A stretch of 64,000 nt of DNA from Misgurnus anguillicaudatus (lineage: Eukaryota > Chordata > Actinopteri > Cypriniformes > Cobitidae). The notes beneath the pieces were generated by a model. The model ran no database searches, was not told the DNA's origin, and saw nothing but the letters and a program-made list of their open reading frames with translations. Positions 37,493-49,765 of this stretch are shown one piece after another (positions within the stretch are counted from its first letter, which is position 1; the number at the start of each line of letters is the position of its first letter). A program made the translations under genes and the position numbers. Where the stretch lies: positions 21,263,501 through 21,327,500 of the forward strand of contig NC_073355.2 of assembly GCF_027580225.2 (NCBI RefSeq). Direction: 5' to 3'.

Positions 37493-37983
37493 CAGTCTCA
37501 CGAGGTTTCGTGATATAGTCACATAATTTTTTTCTTGTGATATTATAATGAATTTCCACGTTTTTTCGTGATCGTATAACAAATTCCTGTTTTCGTTTGA
37601 TTATCACGTATTGGTTACTCAACTGCTTTCCCTATTTTTAAACAATTGTCGCTTTGGTTTAGGGCTAGATTTGGTGCTTCCATTAGAATGTCATTTTATA
37701 TATTGGTTTATGCTACTTTTTCTGATTTATTTTTTATATGTCGCCTGGCGTTAGGCTTAGAGTTGGGTTTGGGTAGGGATGTCATTTTATGTAAATCTAA
37801 CCCTAAACCGAAGCGAAAATGGTAAGAAAATAGGAAAAACAGTTGAGTAACCAATATGTGATAATCAGAGGAAAACAGGAATTCGTTATACGATCATGAA
37901 AAAAACACGGAAATTCATGATAATATCACGAAAAAAGAATAAAAAAATACCAGACTATAAAACGAAATTTCATGAGACCGTGC
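37493..37983. mobile_element. Foldback MITE, about 490 bp
   Basis: The left half ('cagtctcacgaggtttcgtg...gataatatcac'-type words) is repeated in inverse orientation in the right half ('aatttcatgagaccg' end), giving arms of about 200 bp or more. Non-coding. Confidence 0.75.
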
Positions 37984-38118
37984 TGCACAATAAGTGCCTG
38001 CTGCAGACGTGTCTAAAGGGTTTATGATAAAAGAGAAAACGGAAGGAACACACATGACACTTCGAACACATATTTTGAATTAGCACCCCCTCGGATAAGC
38101 AGTCAGGAGCCGCCACTG

Positions 38119-39235
38119 ATTTTTTCTGAAAAACAAAAAGTAAAATTAAACCAATACTCATAGTCCAAATATTCAATACTCACAGTACAGTAGGCAAACC
38201 AAGTTGAGATTTTGAAGTGTGCAATGTAAGTAAATCAAATTCAGTGTGTACATACAATAAAATATGTGGAAATTGGGATGCAACCACAGTTGCCAACTCT
38301 CGTGAGACAAATAAGCAACTGCAGCTTCAAAAACAAGCCCAAAACAAGCCCAATATTATAATTTTATTTAGTTTTAGCATTATAATGTATTATTTATTAC
38401 CAATCAATGAGCCTGCAACATATTAGGCTAAACTGAAACCTTTCATTTATTAGAAAAGGATAAACAAGCAGGAAAAGACAAGAATATTAATAGGAGCTGT
38501 AGATTATGTTCCATATGTATCTACTTTTAGTATTGGTATAAGACTACTTGTTTTATATATTATATGCATTCATACATCACAAAAACATTGTAAAATTACA
38601 TATTTACCTTACAAAAGAAGTCCATCCATTACACTGTCCATCATCTTCTAAGCTGTTTCATCTTGTCTATCATAACAGGCTAACGTTAGTTTTAAATTAC
38701 AATTTCGCGGAGTCTCGCGAGCCTGCGCTGCCTGCACGGTGAACGTGACTTTTATCCAATAAGGGGGAGAAGGGGGCGGACTCGGTGGGATGTATTTACG
38801 AATTACGCCACAGCACTTATATTAACTGTGAGCAGACATCAATGCATTGGATATTAAGAAAACGGCAACCATAAATGTAAAGAAAGCAGCTTTTCCTAAC
38901 AAGCAACCTAATTTTTTAAATAAGCCCAAAAAACCGCAACCCGTGATTTTTTAACACGACTTGCCAAAATAAGAAGCCCAAAGTTGCGTATTATAAGCGG
39001 ACTTGTATTAATTTATTTTTCCACTGACCATTTAAACTAGACAAAATTTGAATAATTATGTATAGTACTACTGGTAAAACTTTTAAACAGATGGAAAAAA
39101 ATGTGTTTGAGATTAAACATTCAAATGTGCTATTAAATTATTAAAATATTTACTTAAAATCTCAGGGGGTAGGCTTACTTTAAGTAAACAATTTAGGGCA
39201 AGAGGGTTCAACAATTTTTTTTTGAAAAACCCTGC
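38119..39235. other. Non-coding DNA without recognised features
   Basis: Nothing supportable seen. Confidence 0.5.
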
Positions 39236-39410
39236 ATTAGGAGACGGCTAATTTGGCAAATTCACCTAAATGTCTTTGAACTGAGGGAGGAAATTGGATG
39301 TTGACACATGGGGAACATGCAAACTGCACACATAAAAGAGGTCTCCTGACTCAGCAGCCGGGCCTCGAACCCTGTGAGGCAACCCAGTAAGTAAATGTGC
39401 CACACTTTGC
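39236..39410 (-). mobile_element. V-SINE fragment
   Basis: Antisense V-domain: 'tgtctttgaactgagggagg', 'ggggaacatgcaaactgcac', then 'ctgactcagcagccgggcctcgaaccctgtgaggcaac', which is the tRNA-like head read backwards. Diverged. Confidence 0.6.
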
Positions 39411-41294
39411 CCTGAATTTAGCTCGATGCTTTCATGTGGAAGTCAAGTGAGGACAATGAGAACTTGGGGGCAAAATGTAGACCCTTACACAGATGGTCAC
39501 AAGATCAAATGAGGCATGAAGGCTGGGTGGTGAACGTAGGCTCGCCATTAGATTGTTCCCATGGAGACACTCTCAGAAGGTATAGGTTGTTATCTTAATG
39601 TCAGCGCGAAATATCAGATCCTACCCTGATTAAATCTGACCAAAGACTCTTAATCCTAACTGATCACAGCTTGTCTCCTGTATGTTTTACAATCACTACA
39701 ACATGAAGAGCTTACAAGGAAACACGCTGTGAATTTCGGTCTAAGGGCATGAACTGAATTCCATACACAAAATGTCTTGTGGGCAATATAGTACATTGAT
39801 TAAAGGAAATGGGGCGTGTACAAGTAGCTTGAGAATAACCTATTTGGTCTCTAGATCAGTGGCTACATATAAACGTTGGTCATTATCTTTCTTAAACAAC
39901 TAAGGGACAAATGAAAATGCCATTATGCTCTCTGATAAGCACTTTGCTGGTTTATCACATGCTGCAATCTTCTTTAAAATGTGCGTAAGAAGCACGTCAG
40001 GAATATTCATGAACCTTTAAAGGTGTTTGTAATCTCTAGTCGTTCTAGTCTTCTTATTGCTTTCATCAGGTCCACAGGCCCCCAGGGAGAGAGAGGGAGC
40101 GGAAAAGGTCAGTGATCCTGGTGAGGGATTATCCGTAATGAGGCTTTTTAAAGGTTACCTGCATTAGATCAACAGCGTTCTACTTCTGGCTCACAAAGTC
40201 TAAAGAAGATAAGCACGAATGCATTGATTTGGGCTTCCAGTTTTTTTTTATAAGAACAGAAAACCATTGTTAATTAAGTAAGATTTTATTTTTAAAAAGT
40301 TGTTTTTTATGTTTACAACCATTTTGATTAAATGATGTAGTTCTGAAAAATAGTGTAGATTTGATTAGTAACATATCATAATTGAACTAATGAACAATGC
40401 TAAAAAAATCAAAATTGCACTAGTCACGCAAAGAGAGACAAGACAGAGAAAACAAGAACATGTGCAGCTTACTATGCTTCACAAATCTGTGATTTAGGTG
40501 GTAAAATGCATAACAGGTCCTTCAAAATTGTAATAAAAGTTTTAACAAACGCACACAGACCATCCAAATACATACTGTAAAGAGGCACTCAAGTGTCTGG
40601 GCTGTTCTATTAGGACTACATTGCTCTAGTCCAGTCAACCTCAACACAGTAGAGTTAATGGTTCATGCAGCAAATGTTAGAAAAAAGTAACAACAGACTC
40701 CATCTGCTAAGTGCATGAAGAAAATCACTGGCACAGGGGCAATGTCTTGCTGCTCTTATAGCTTCCACATCACTTACCTCTGGGTCAAATGATGTGTCAC
40801 AATATAAACAAAACCTGTTTCTACTGTATATGAGGAGCTCAGATGCAAAAGCCTTTAAATGCCACCTCTGTCAAATATGTGGTTATGATATCAACTGAAT
40901 GCTCTCGGAACAAACTATACATTTAAAACATGTCAGATGCACTTAGTGGGTTTTGCATCTTATTCTCAAAAGTTAATCTAAAGAGTAACTGTGCTTATAA
41001 TAAAATGTTTGCAAATTCATTTTTTCATGTAAATGTTTTGATTATTTACTTTACATATGCCAAAACATACAAACAAAACAAAAGTCAAAAATGTACTCTA
41101 GACATTCCTATCCCAATAGGATTAGATTCCTCGGAAGACCCAGTTTTTAATCAGTTTAAGATTATTTTTTAATTATAATTATGATAATTTCTTTGGGGTT
41201 GTGCAAGAAACACATATGCACTGAAAAAAACAAAACAAAAAAAAAAAACAATTTGCACTTTTTTTTAACTTTTTTTTAAGTAAAATACTGCTTT
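39411..41294. other. Non-coding DNA
   Basis: No exon recognised. 39940-40220 is the least repeat-like part and may be worth a conservation check. Confidence 0.45.
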
Positions 41295-41690
41295 TTTAAA
41301 TGGATAGTTCACTTTAAAATAAAAATTCTGTCATCATTTCATCATCCTCCTGTTGTTCTAAACCTGTATGAATTTCTTTTTTCTGATGAACACAAAAGAA
41401 GATATTTTGAGAAATGATGGTAAACACACAGCAGTAAGTGACCATAGACTTCCATAGTAGGAATAAAAAAATATGATGGAATTTAATGGTTACCTTCAAC
41501 TTTGTGCTTAGCATCATTAATCAAAATATTTTCTTAGTCATTTATCACAATACTTCCAAAATATTTTTTTCCTACTATGGAAGTAATAGACTTTTGTGTT
41601 CATCAGAAAAAAGAAATTCATACAGGTTTAGAACAACATGAGGATGAGTAAATGATGAATTTTCATTTTAAGGTGAACTATCCCTTTAAA
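41295..41690. mobile_element. TTAA-type MITE with long inverted ends
   Basis: Starts TTTAAATGGATAGTTCAC and ends GTGAACTATCCCTTTAAA. The arms also share 'gtcatcat', 'ttctgatgaacacaaaag' and 'catacaggtttagaac' words in inverse order. Non-coding, a very common fish repeat type. Confidence 0.85.
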
Positions 41691-42236
41691 GTACAACTTA
41701 CATACTAAAATCAAATAAAATCAACTTAATAATGCATGAAAAACATTTGTTAAATAATGAAGTAAATGTCACTTAATTATTATTATTATATATTTATAAA
41801 ATAAATATTATTATATTTTATTTTAGAAGTTAGATTTATTTCAATCGTTTAGGTAAAGTCTATTACTTTTTTGAATATTGAAGCATTGCTGTCCTAAAAA
41901 TAGGCTATTAAATAAATTTTATTTACTGTTGTATGGTAGATTGGATTAACTGTTTGTTATTTTCTTTAACATACTGTAGTTATATGGACTTAGTTATGGC
42001 ATTATAACACAAAATTCATAAGGCAGTCATTGAATAAACGTGATTCTTCACAGAAACACACACAAAACTGTAATGTGTTGTAAGCACTGTGGAGAGAATA
42101 CAATAAAAAAATACAATAAAATGTTCTGAACAGGGTTCAGGTAAAGAAACACTGATTACCTAAACGGTGACTTCACAAAATTATAATTTACAACAAAACA
42201 ACATTTATAATATAAGAGCTTAAACCTTTATGTGGT

Positions 42237-42465
42237 GGTTTCCCGGACAGGGATTAGCTTAAGCCAGGACTAGACCTGAGTTTAATTGGGAAATATAACT
42301 AGTTTTAACAAGCATAGCTTACTAATAACATTACTTGTGTGAATTTTGAGGCAAAACAAAGGGCACTGATGTATTTTAACATATGTCAGTGCAAGTTGTT
42401 TTCAGTTTGGACAGCTCTTACATTTATTTTAGTCTAGGACTAGTCTAATCCCTGTCCGGGAAACC
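42237..42465. mobile_element. MITE with GGTTTCCCGGACAGGGATTAG ends
   Basis: The left end GGTTTCCCGGACAGGGATTA is matched by its reverse complement at 42446-42465. The interior carries 'aagccaggactagacctgag' and 'agtctaggactagtc'. About 229 bp. Confidence 0.85.
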
Positions 42466-42712
42466 GCTCCTATAACATTTTATTAACAAATATTTAGGTT
42501 AAAGTTCTTATCAGTTTTTATTCTGTAATAAAGCTTAAAAAAATCAAAATATTCAGGCACAAAGGACTGTGGGTATTCCTTACAACATGTGCAAATAAAT
42601 TCAAGTTCATTTTACTTGAATATTTTAGTTTATTGGATTTAATACGCTTAAGTTAAATTAACTCAGATTGTTGACTTGAACGCGATAAAGTTTTTGAAAA
42701 AAAATTACTTAA

Positions 42713-43590
42713 GTAGTTATATGGGACCTCTATCTGTCAAAATTTGATTGATTTATGACCCCTTTGACAAGGGGGCGGGACTATCAATCAAAAGCTGTAC
42801 AATCTGTCTAGGTTTGAGAATCGTATATCAAGGGCTTTAGACAGCGAGTATCCGGACCGTGCGTGTTTTACGATGTGTCAATCAGCTCGTTGTTTTTCCT
42901 GTCTGTGTGTGTGTGTTTTGTCAAGCGAATGTTTTATTGCTGTCAAAAATAAGTTTATAGTTTTAGACTGTCCAGGTTCTGTCACTTTTTATGACCGCGG
43001 TCTCTCTTTTCCCATCCGTACTCACCAGCCCTCAGCCCCCACTGCGTATCTCACAGAGGGGTCCGGTGTTCAGCGGACCTGTGTGCTGATTTAGACGAAA
43101 ATCTGTATATTTTAAACTAAATAAAATTTTAGCCGCTTCATGAGATCCGTGAGTCTTTTCACGACCCCTGCTCACTATGTTCAGGCGTATTAAAGCTCGA
43201 TCACCGGTGGTGATAGAGAACGAGCCGGGTGTATGGTCATATCTGCAGTTTTAAAATAAACTTAATAAATGTAATGCTGTCCACTCTGACAAAAAGTAAA
43301 GGTTTATTTTAGATTTAGGGATTTCTTTAATCAAGTCTCTGATTAAAACATGTTAATGCGCGCACCGACGGCGACCTTACGCTGATGCGCACTTATATCT
43401 GACCTTAATAAACTTTTAAATATTTTAATACGTTTTCATCCCATCTTCAGGGTTTGTTTTTATTAATGTCTACTTAAAACCATGTGTGAATATGTGTATA
43501 TTATACAACGAATCTTATCATGTATGCTCTGACAAAATAAAGCATTATTTTAGATTTTAGGTGGTGCGGACACATATTTATGGCAAATAC
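42713..43590 (+). repeat. Block A1: left terminal inverted repeat
   Basis: In order it contains the terminus, a G/C-rich mini-palindrome around CCCCTTTGACAAGGGGGCGGG, a short TG run, the palindrome-containing motif CGATCACCGGTGGTGA (43199-43214), and two copies of the 'ctctgacaaaa..taaa..ttattttagattt' motif. Its reverse complement is found at 47088-47968, 51188-52036, 52275-53085 and 53070-53912. An open frame at 42873-43094 has no recognisable domain. Confidence 0.85.
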
Positions 43591-44471
43591 TGTTGAATAT
43601 AAACGTTCGTTTTGTCAAAAGTTTCTTTAAAGTCAATAAGGAATCAAACATTTTAGATGTATCTGGTTAAACTTAAATCTGATATTTTCTATTGGTCTAT
43701 TTCTTTAGTATCTGATCAGACACAATGTTTCAGAAGCTGATTTGTGAGGGTCTGTGTGCGTGCGAGATAATTCACAGCAGGGGCGGATTGTAAACTAGTT
43801 AGAGACTTTTAAAACCGTGATGGTAAAATGTAATACGGTCCACTCTGAAGAAAAGTAAAGTTTTATTTTAGATTTAGTTTTTTTTTTAAACAAGTCTCTG
43901 ATTAAAACTTTTGAGTGTAACATCACAAATATTTAACATATTCCGTATACCTGTATAGTTTAACCATTCCCTTATGCCATAACCTTAGGCGCCGTCAATA
44001 CTTCTTTCTTTAGACTAAAGGAAATTTATTTTAACCTAAATAAAAGTTTATTCGCATCACAAAGTCCGTGAGTCTTTTCTAAAGGTCGATCACCGGCGGT
44101 GACAGAGAACGTGTCGGATGTACGTTCATATATTTCGTTAAGAAACTTTTAAACGATTAAAGACATATTCATAGCATCTTCAGGGTTTGTTTTTATTATT
44201 GGCTTCTTAAAACCATGTGTGAATATGTGTATATTATAACGAATCTTATATTGTCTGCTCTGACAAAAATAAAGTATTATTTTAGACTTTAAGTGAAGTG
44301 GCAGCGCGTATTTTATAGCCTACTGTTTAATATAAACGTTTGTTTTGTCAAAAGTTTCTTTAAAGTCACGCAAAAATCAAATATTTTACATGTATCTGGT
44401 TAAACTTAAATCTGCTATTATCTATTTAACTATTTTTCTGATCAGTGAGCTTACAGAAGCTGCTCTTATGA

Positions 44472-44564
<93 letters not shown>

Positions 44565-44589
44565 AGCGAGGCAATTCACAGCAGGAGAG
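43591..44589 (+). repeat. Block B: internal repeat with motif copies
   Basis: Holds further copies of the 'ctctgacaaaa' motif and the variant palindrome CACCGGCGGTG (near 44091), plus the TG microsatellite at 44474-44563. Parts recur inverted at 51065-51187 and 52037-52275. Confidence 0.75.
44474..44563. repeat. (TG)n microsatellite
   Basis: About 45 uninterrupted TG dinucleotides within block B. The open frame across it is a run of Val-Cys and not a protein. Confidence 0.95.
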
Positions 44590-45771
44590 GGTTGTAAACT
44601 AGTGAGTTAGACACTTTTAAAACGTGTTGGTAAAATGTAATATAGACCGCTCTGACAAAAACTAAAGGTTTATTATAGATTTAGCAAGTTCTTAAACAAA
44701 GTCTCTGATTAAAACATATGCGCGCACCGACAGTGACGGAGAACTTACACTGATGCGCTCTTATATCTGCCGTTAACAACCTTTTAAACGTTTTAAGACA
44801 TTTAAGTCCCTCTTATGGTTTGAATTCATTAATGTCACCTAACATCCAAGTGTGTACATGTGTATTTACGATAAATGTAACACGATACGCATTGTCAAAA
44901 TAAAAGGTTTCTTGAACATGGTATTCCAGTACGTGTTTTTTGTCTTGCGAGTGCTCGTCATATTTATTGATGTGAAAAAAGTTTGATGTCTTAGACGTTA
45001 TCACCCACCCAGTAGCCCCCAATGTGTCTGAACAGCGGTGGTGTTCAGTGGCCCGTATTGTTCCTAAAACTCCGTGTTGGTAAAATAAGTGTAATACAGC
45101 CCATTGACAAAAAGTAAAAGGTTTATTTTAGATTTAAGGTGGTCCACCAGCGCCTTTATGGCAAGCACTTCAGGTTCTAAAAGTTTGTAACACCAAGAAT
45201 TTGTTTAATGAAATATACAGTACATGTATAAGCAATGCACCCGAGTCCATAATCTCCGGACGGGTCGCCAATACTATTTTCTTTAGACTAAAGGGTATTT
45301 ATTTTAACCTAAATAAAAGTTTATTTGCATCACGAACGCCGTGAAACTGTTCATGCACCGCAATCTATTGTTCACGCGCATTAAAGGTCGATCACCGGTG
45401 ATGACCAGAGAACGAACCAGGTGTGTGTTCATATAAACTTAATAAATGTAATTCTGTCCGCTCTGGCAAAATAAAAGTTTATTTTAGATTTAGCCATTTC
45501 TTTAACCAAGTCTCTGATTAAAACAGGTTACATTTGCTTAGGGCAATAGGCACATGCACACACATATCTGTAGTATTAAAAATAAGGTTTTTAAAGTTTA
45601 AGAAATTTAAACATTTGAAAAAAATCAAACATTTTAGAGGTGTCTGAGTAAACTTATATCTAATGTCATATGAGCCGTACCGTGTCGCGTTCGTGTCTGT
45701 GTGCGTGTCCGTGTCAGTTTATGTATGTGTGTGTTATGCGATCCTAGAGGGCGGGGATGTGAGAGACTGTG

Positions 45772-45806
<35 letters not shown>

Positions 45807-45974
45807 TTATCACGTGGTGGGGGTCCCAAATGATCAATGGCTGGATTTTTATGTGACGGACAGACCCTAGGTCAGCCTGTGGCGTTAGATACAACTTAGG
45901 TTAACATCTATCAACGCATAATAAGCAAACATGAAATTATATTATACCTATGCATTGTTACTGATGTTCCTAGT
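44590..45974 (+). repeat. Block C1 of internal segmental duplication
   Basis: Direct, highly similar counterpart of 48300-49765, including 'ggtttgaattcattaatgtcacctaacatcc', the 12-bp perfect palindrome ATCACCGGTGAT (45391-45402) and a (GT)n run at about 45773-45804. C2 has about 50 extra bases (about 48688-48740). Confidence 0.85.
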
Positions 45975-47090
45975 TTTGTGTATTTTTCTTAAACTTTTGC
46001 TTTTCAAACTTAGTCAGTCTTCATACTTTTGTCTCTTCATACATTTGTTCATAGTTTTTCTTCGCTAGTGTCAACCCGCGTCTGAGATTTTTTTGTAAAC
46101 TCATGTACACACTTGCGTATTTTTCTTAAACTTTTGCTTTTCAAACTTAGTCAGTCTTTAGACTTTTGTCTCTTCACACATTTGTTCAAAGTTTTTCTTC
46201 GCTAGTGTCAACCCGTGTCTGAGATTTTGTAAACTCATCAGATGTACACACTTGCGTATTTTTCTTAAACAAACTTTTGCTTTTCTAACTTAGTCAGTCT
46301 TCAGACTTTTGTCTCTTCATACATTTGTTCAAAGTTTTTCTTCGCTAGTGTCAAATCCTGTTTGAGATTTTTTGTAAACTCATGTACACACTGGTGTATT
46401 TTTCTTAAACTTTTGCTTTGCAAACTTAGTCAGTCTTCAGACTTTTGTCTCTTCACACATTTGTTCAAAGTTTTTCTTCGCTAGTGTCAAATCCTGTTTG
46501 AGATTTTGTAAACTCATGTACACGCTTGTGTATTTTTCTTAAACTTTTGCTTTTCAAACTTAGTCAGTCTTCAGACTTTTGTCTCTTCATACATTTGTTC
46601 AAAGTTTTTCTTCGCTAGTGTCAAATCCTGTTTGAGATTTTTTGTAAACTCATGTACACACTTGTGTATTTTTCTTGGGCAGACTTTTGCTTTTCGGACT
46701 TGGTCGGACTTCGGACTTTTGTCACTTCATGCATCTGGTCGGGGTTTTTTCTTCGCTAGTGTCGGGTCCTGTTTGAGATTTTTTTTTTGTAAACTCATGT
46801 ACACACTTGTGTATTTTTCTTAAACTTTTGCTTTTCAAACTTAGTCAGTCTTCAGACTTTTGTCTCTTCACACATCTGTTCAAAGTTTTTTTCTTCGCTA
46901 GGGCCAAATCCTGTTTGAGATTTTGTAAACTCATCAGATGTACACGCTTGTGTATTTTTCTTAAACTTTTGCTTTTCAAACTTAGTCAGTCTTCAGACTT
47001 TTGCATTCATTTGTTCAAAGTTTTTCTTCGCTAGTGTCAACCCGTGTCTGAGATTTTGTAAACTCATCAGATGTACACACTTGCGTATTT
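45975..47090 (+). repeat. Tandem array D1, ~137-bp unit, about 8 copies
   Basis: Unit starts at 45981, 46118, 46257, 46397, 46531, 46667, 46812, 46953 and 47086 (spacing 133-145). Unit hallmarks: 'tatttttcttaaacttttgc', 'cttagtcagtcttcagac', 'ttcttcgctagtgtcaa' and 'gtaaactcatgtacac'. Spacing varies by non-multiples of three, mostly in T-runs, so the array is not maintained as coding sequence. Confidence 0.93.
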
Positions 47091-47968
47091 GCCATAAATA
47101 TGTGTCCGCACCACCTAAAATCTAAAATAATGCTTTATTTTGTCAGAGCATACATGATAAGATTCGTTGTATAATATACACATATTCACACATGGTTTTA
47201 AGTAGACATTAATAAAAACAAACCCTGAAGATGGGATGAAAACGTATTAAAATATTTAAAAGTTTATTAAGGTCAGATATAAGTGCGCATCAGCGTAAGC
47301 TCTCTGCCACCGTCGGCGCGCGCACCCACATGCTTCAATCAGAGACCCGGTTCAAGAAACCCCCAAATCCAAAACAAATCGCCACCCTGCAACAGCGGAC
47401 AGAATCACATCCACCACGTTTATTCCAAAACGACCGATATGAACGCGCACTCGGCTCGTTCTCTATCACCACCGGTGATCGAGCTTTAATACGCCTGAAC
47501 ATAGTGAGCAGGGGTCGTGAAAAGACTCACGGATCTCATGAAGCGGCTAAAATTTTATTTAGTTTAAAATATACAGATTTTCGTCTAAATCAGCACACAG
47601 GTCCGCTGAACACCGGACCCCTCTGTGAGATACGCAGTGGGGGCTGAGGGCTGGTGAGTACAGATGGGAAAAGAGAGACCGCGGTCATAAAAAGTGACAG
47701 AACCTGGACAGTCTAAAACTATAAACTTATTTTTGACAGCAATAAAACATTCGCTTGACAAAACACACACACACACACACAGGAAAAACAACGAGCTGAT
47801 TGACACATCGTAAAACACGCACGGTCCGGATACTCGCTGTCTAAAGCCCTTGATATACCATTCTCAAACCTAGACAGATTGTACAGCTTTTGATTGATAG
47901 TCCCGCCCCCTGTCAATGGGGGTCATAAATCAATCAAATTTTGACAGATAGAGGTCCCATATAACTAC
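47088..47968 (-). repeat. Block A2, inverted copy of A1
   Basis: Reverse complement of 42713-43587 at high identity except for the T-to-C tract at 47300-47426. It ends GGTCCCATATAACTAC, an exact inverse of the element's left terminus. Confidence 0.88.
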
Positions 47969-48299
47969 TCATGGTGGTAATAATGTAATACTGTCACTCT
48001 GACAAAAAGTAAAAGATTTATTTTAGATTTTATAGCAAACACTGCAGGATCTAAAAGTTTGTAACATCACAAATTTATTTAATGAAATATTCAGTACATG
48101 TATAGCAATGAATTGTACCAAAACCACCAGAGGCCGACAATTCTTTAGACCAAAGTCTATTTATTTTAAACTAAATAAAAGTTTAATCGCTTCACGAGAT
48201 CCGTGTATCTGTTCATGTACAGCATACTGTTAATGCATTAAAGATCGAGTCCCCGGTGGGTACAACAGAGAACACCCGTGGATGCGCGTTCATATCTAC
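47969..48299 (+). repeat. Short B-like linker
   Basis: 'ggtaataatgtaatactgtcactctgac' and following sequence correspond to about 43826 onward and 45070 onward, with the motif CGAGTCCCCGGTGGGT, a decayed version of the palindrome. Confidence 0.6.
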
Positions 48300-49506
48300 C
48301 GTTTAAAATAAACTTAATAAATATAATTCTGTCCGCTCTGACAAAATAAGGTTTTATTTTAGATTTAGGGATTTCTTTAAACAAGTCTGTGATTAAAACA
48401 TGTTCAGCAATGCGCGCACCGACGGCGACAGAGAACTTACGCTGATGCGCTCTTATATCTGTCGTTAAGAAACTTTTAAACGTTTTAAGACATTTAAGCC
48501 CCTCTTGTGGTTTGAATTCATTAATGTCACCTAACATCCGAGTGTGTACATGCGTATTTACGATAAATGTAACACGATACGCATTGTCAAAATAAAAGGT
48601 TTCCTGAACATGGTATTCCAGTGCATGTTTTTTGTCTCGCGAGTGCTCGTCATATTTATTGATGTGAAAAAAGTTTGATGTCTAAGACGTTCAGTTTCTG
48701 GACGGTTGTTTTTTACCAGCGGGCTCTCATTCTCACCACCCGTTATCACCCACCCAGTAGACCCCAGTGTGTCTGAACAGCGGTGGTCTTCAGCGGCCCG
48801 TATTGTTCCTAAAACTTCGTGTTGGTAAAATAAGTGTAATACAGCCGTTGACAAAAATTAAAAGGTTTATTTTAGATTTAAGGTGGTCCACCAGCGCCTT
48901 TATGGCAAACACTTCAGGTTCTAAAAGTTTGTAACACCAAGAATTTGTTTAATGAAATATACAGTACATGTATAAGCAATCCCCCGAGTCCATAATCTCC
49001 GGACGGGATCGCCAATACTCTTTTCTTTAGACTAAAGGGTATTTATTTTAACATAAATAAAAGTTTATTTGCATCACGAACGCCGAGAAACTGTTCATGC
49101 ACCGCAATCTATTGTTCACGCACATTAAAGGTCGATCACCGGTGATGACCAGAGTGTGTTCATATAAACTTAATAAATGTAATTCTGTCCGCTCTGGCAA
49201 AATAAAAGTTTATTTTAGATTTAGCCATTTCTTTAACCAAGTCTCTGATTAAAACAAGTTACTTTTGCTTAGGGCAATAGGCACATGCACACACATATCT
49301 GTGGTATTAAAAATAAGGTTTTTAAAGTTTAAGAAATTTAAACATTTGAAAAAAATCAAACATTTTAGAGGTGTCTGAGTAAACTTATATCTAATGTCAT
49401 ATGATCCGTACCGTGTCGCGTTCGTGTCTGTGTGCGTGTCCGTGTCAGTTTATGTATGTGTGTGTTATGCGATCGTAGAGTAGGGCGGGGGATGTGAAAG
49501 ACTGTG

Positions 49507-49591
<85 letters not shown>

Positions 49592-49765
49592 TTATCACGT
49601 GGTGGGGGTCCGAAATGATCAATGGCAGGATTTTTATGTGACGGACAGGCCCTAGGTCAGCCTGTGGGGTTAGATACAACTTAGGTTAACATCTATCAAC
49701 GCATAATAAGCAAACATGAAATTATATTATAACTATGCATTGTTACTGATGTTCCTAGTTTTGTG
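48300..49765 (+). repeat. Block C2 of internal segmental duplication
   Basis: Direct copy of C1, with palindrome ATCACCGGTGAT at 49135-49146 and a longer (GT)n run at 49509-49590. Confidence 0.85.
49509..49590. repeat. (GT)n microsatellite
   Basis: About 40 GT dinucleotides, expanded relative to the corresponding run in C1. Confidence 0.95.

Larger units (their letters stand above)
36794..38118. mobile_element. hAT-like element hosting two insertions
   Basis: Starts CAGTTGCGGCCGGTGACTTC and ends with the reverse complement of CAGTGGCGGCTCC, with an imperfect 8-bp flank (attatttt / attttttc). The related copy at 55986-56340 has the same sequence without the insertions at 36930-37473 and 37493-37983, which defines them. 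Confidence 0.75.

Noticed and set aside
42873..43094. Open frame MCQSARCFSC... shared by blocks A1-A4
   Set aside because: It recurs only because the blocks are recent copies. It crosses a TG microsatellite, is changed without regard to frame, and matches no domain.
44345..44602. 85-codon frame with a long Val-Cys run
   Set aside because: Translation of a (TG)n microsatellite.
47300..47426. GC-biased gene conversion or CpG effects as explanation of the T-to-C tract
   Set aside because: Conversion bias would raise G as well as C on the same strand, and CpG decay runs in the opposite direction (C-to-T). Conversion from an unseen divergent copy cannot be excluded.
47330..47647. 105-codon frame across A2
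   Set aside because: It exists because the T-to-C tract removed stop codons; the sister block A3 does not keep it. Not evidence of a gene.
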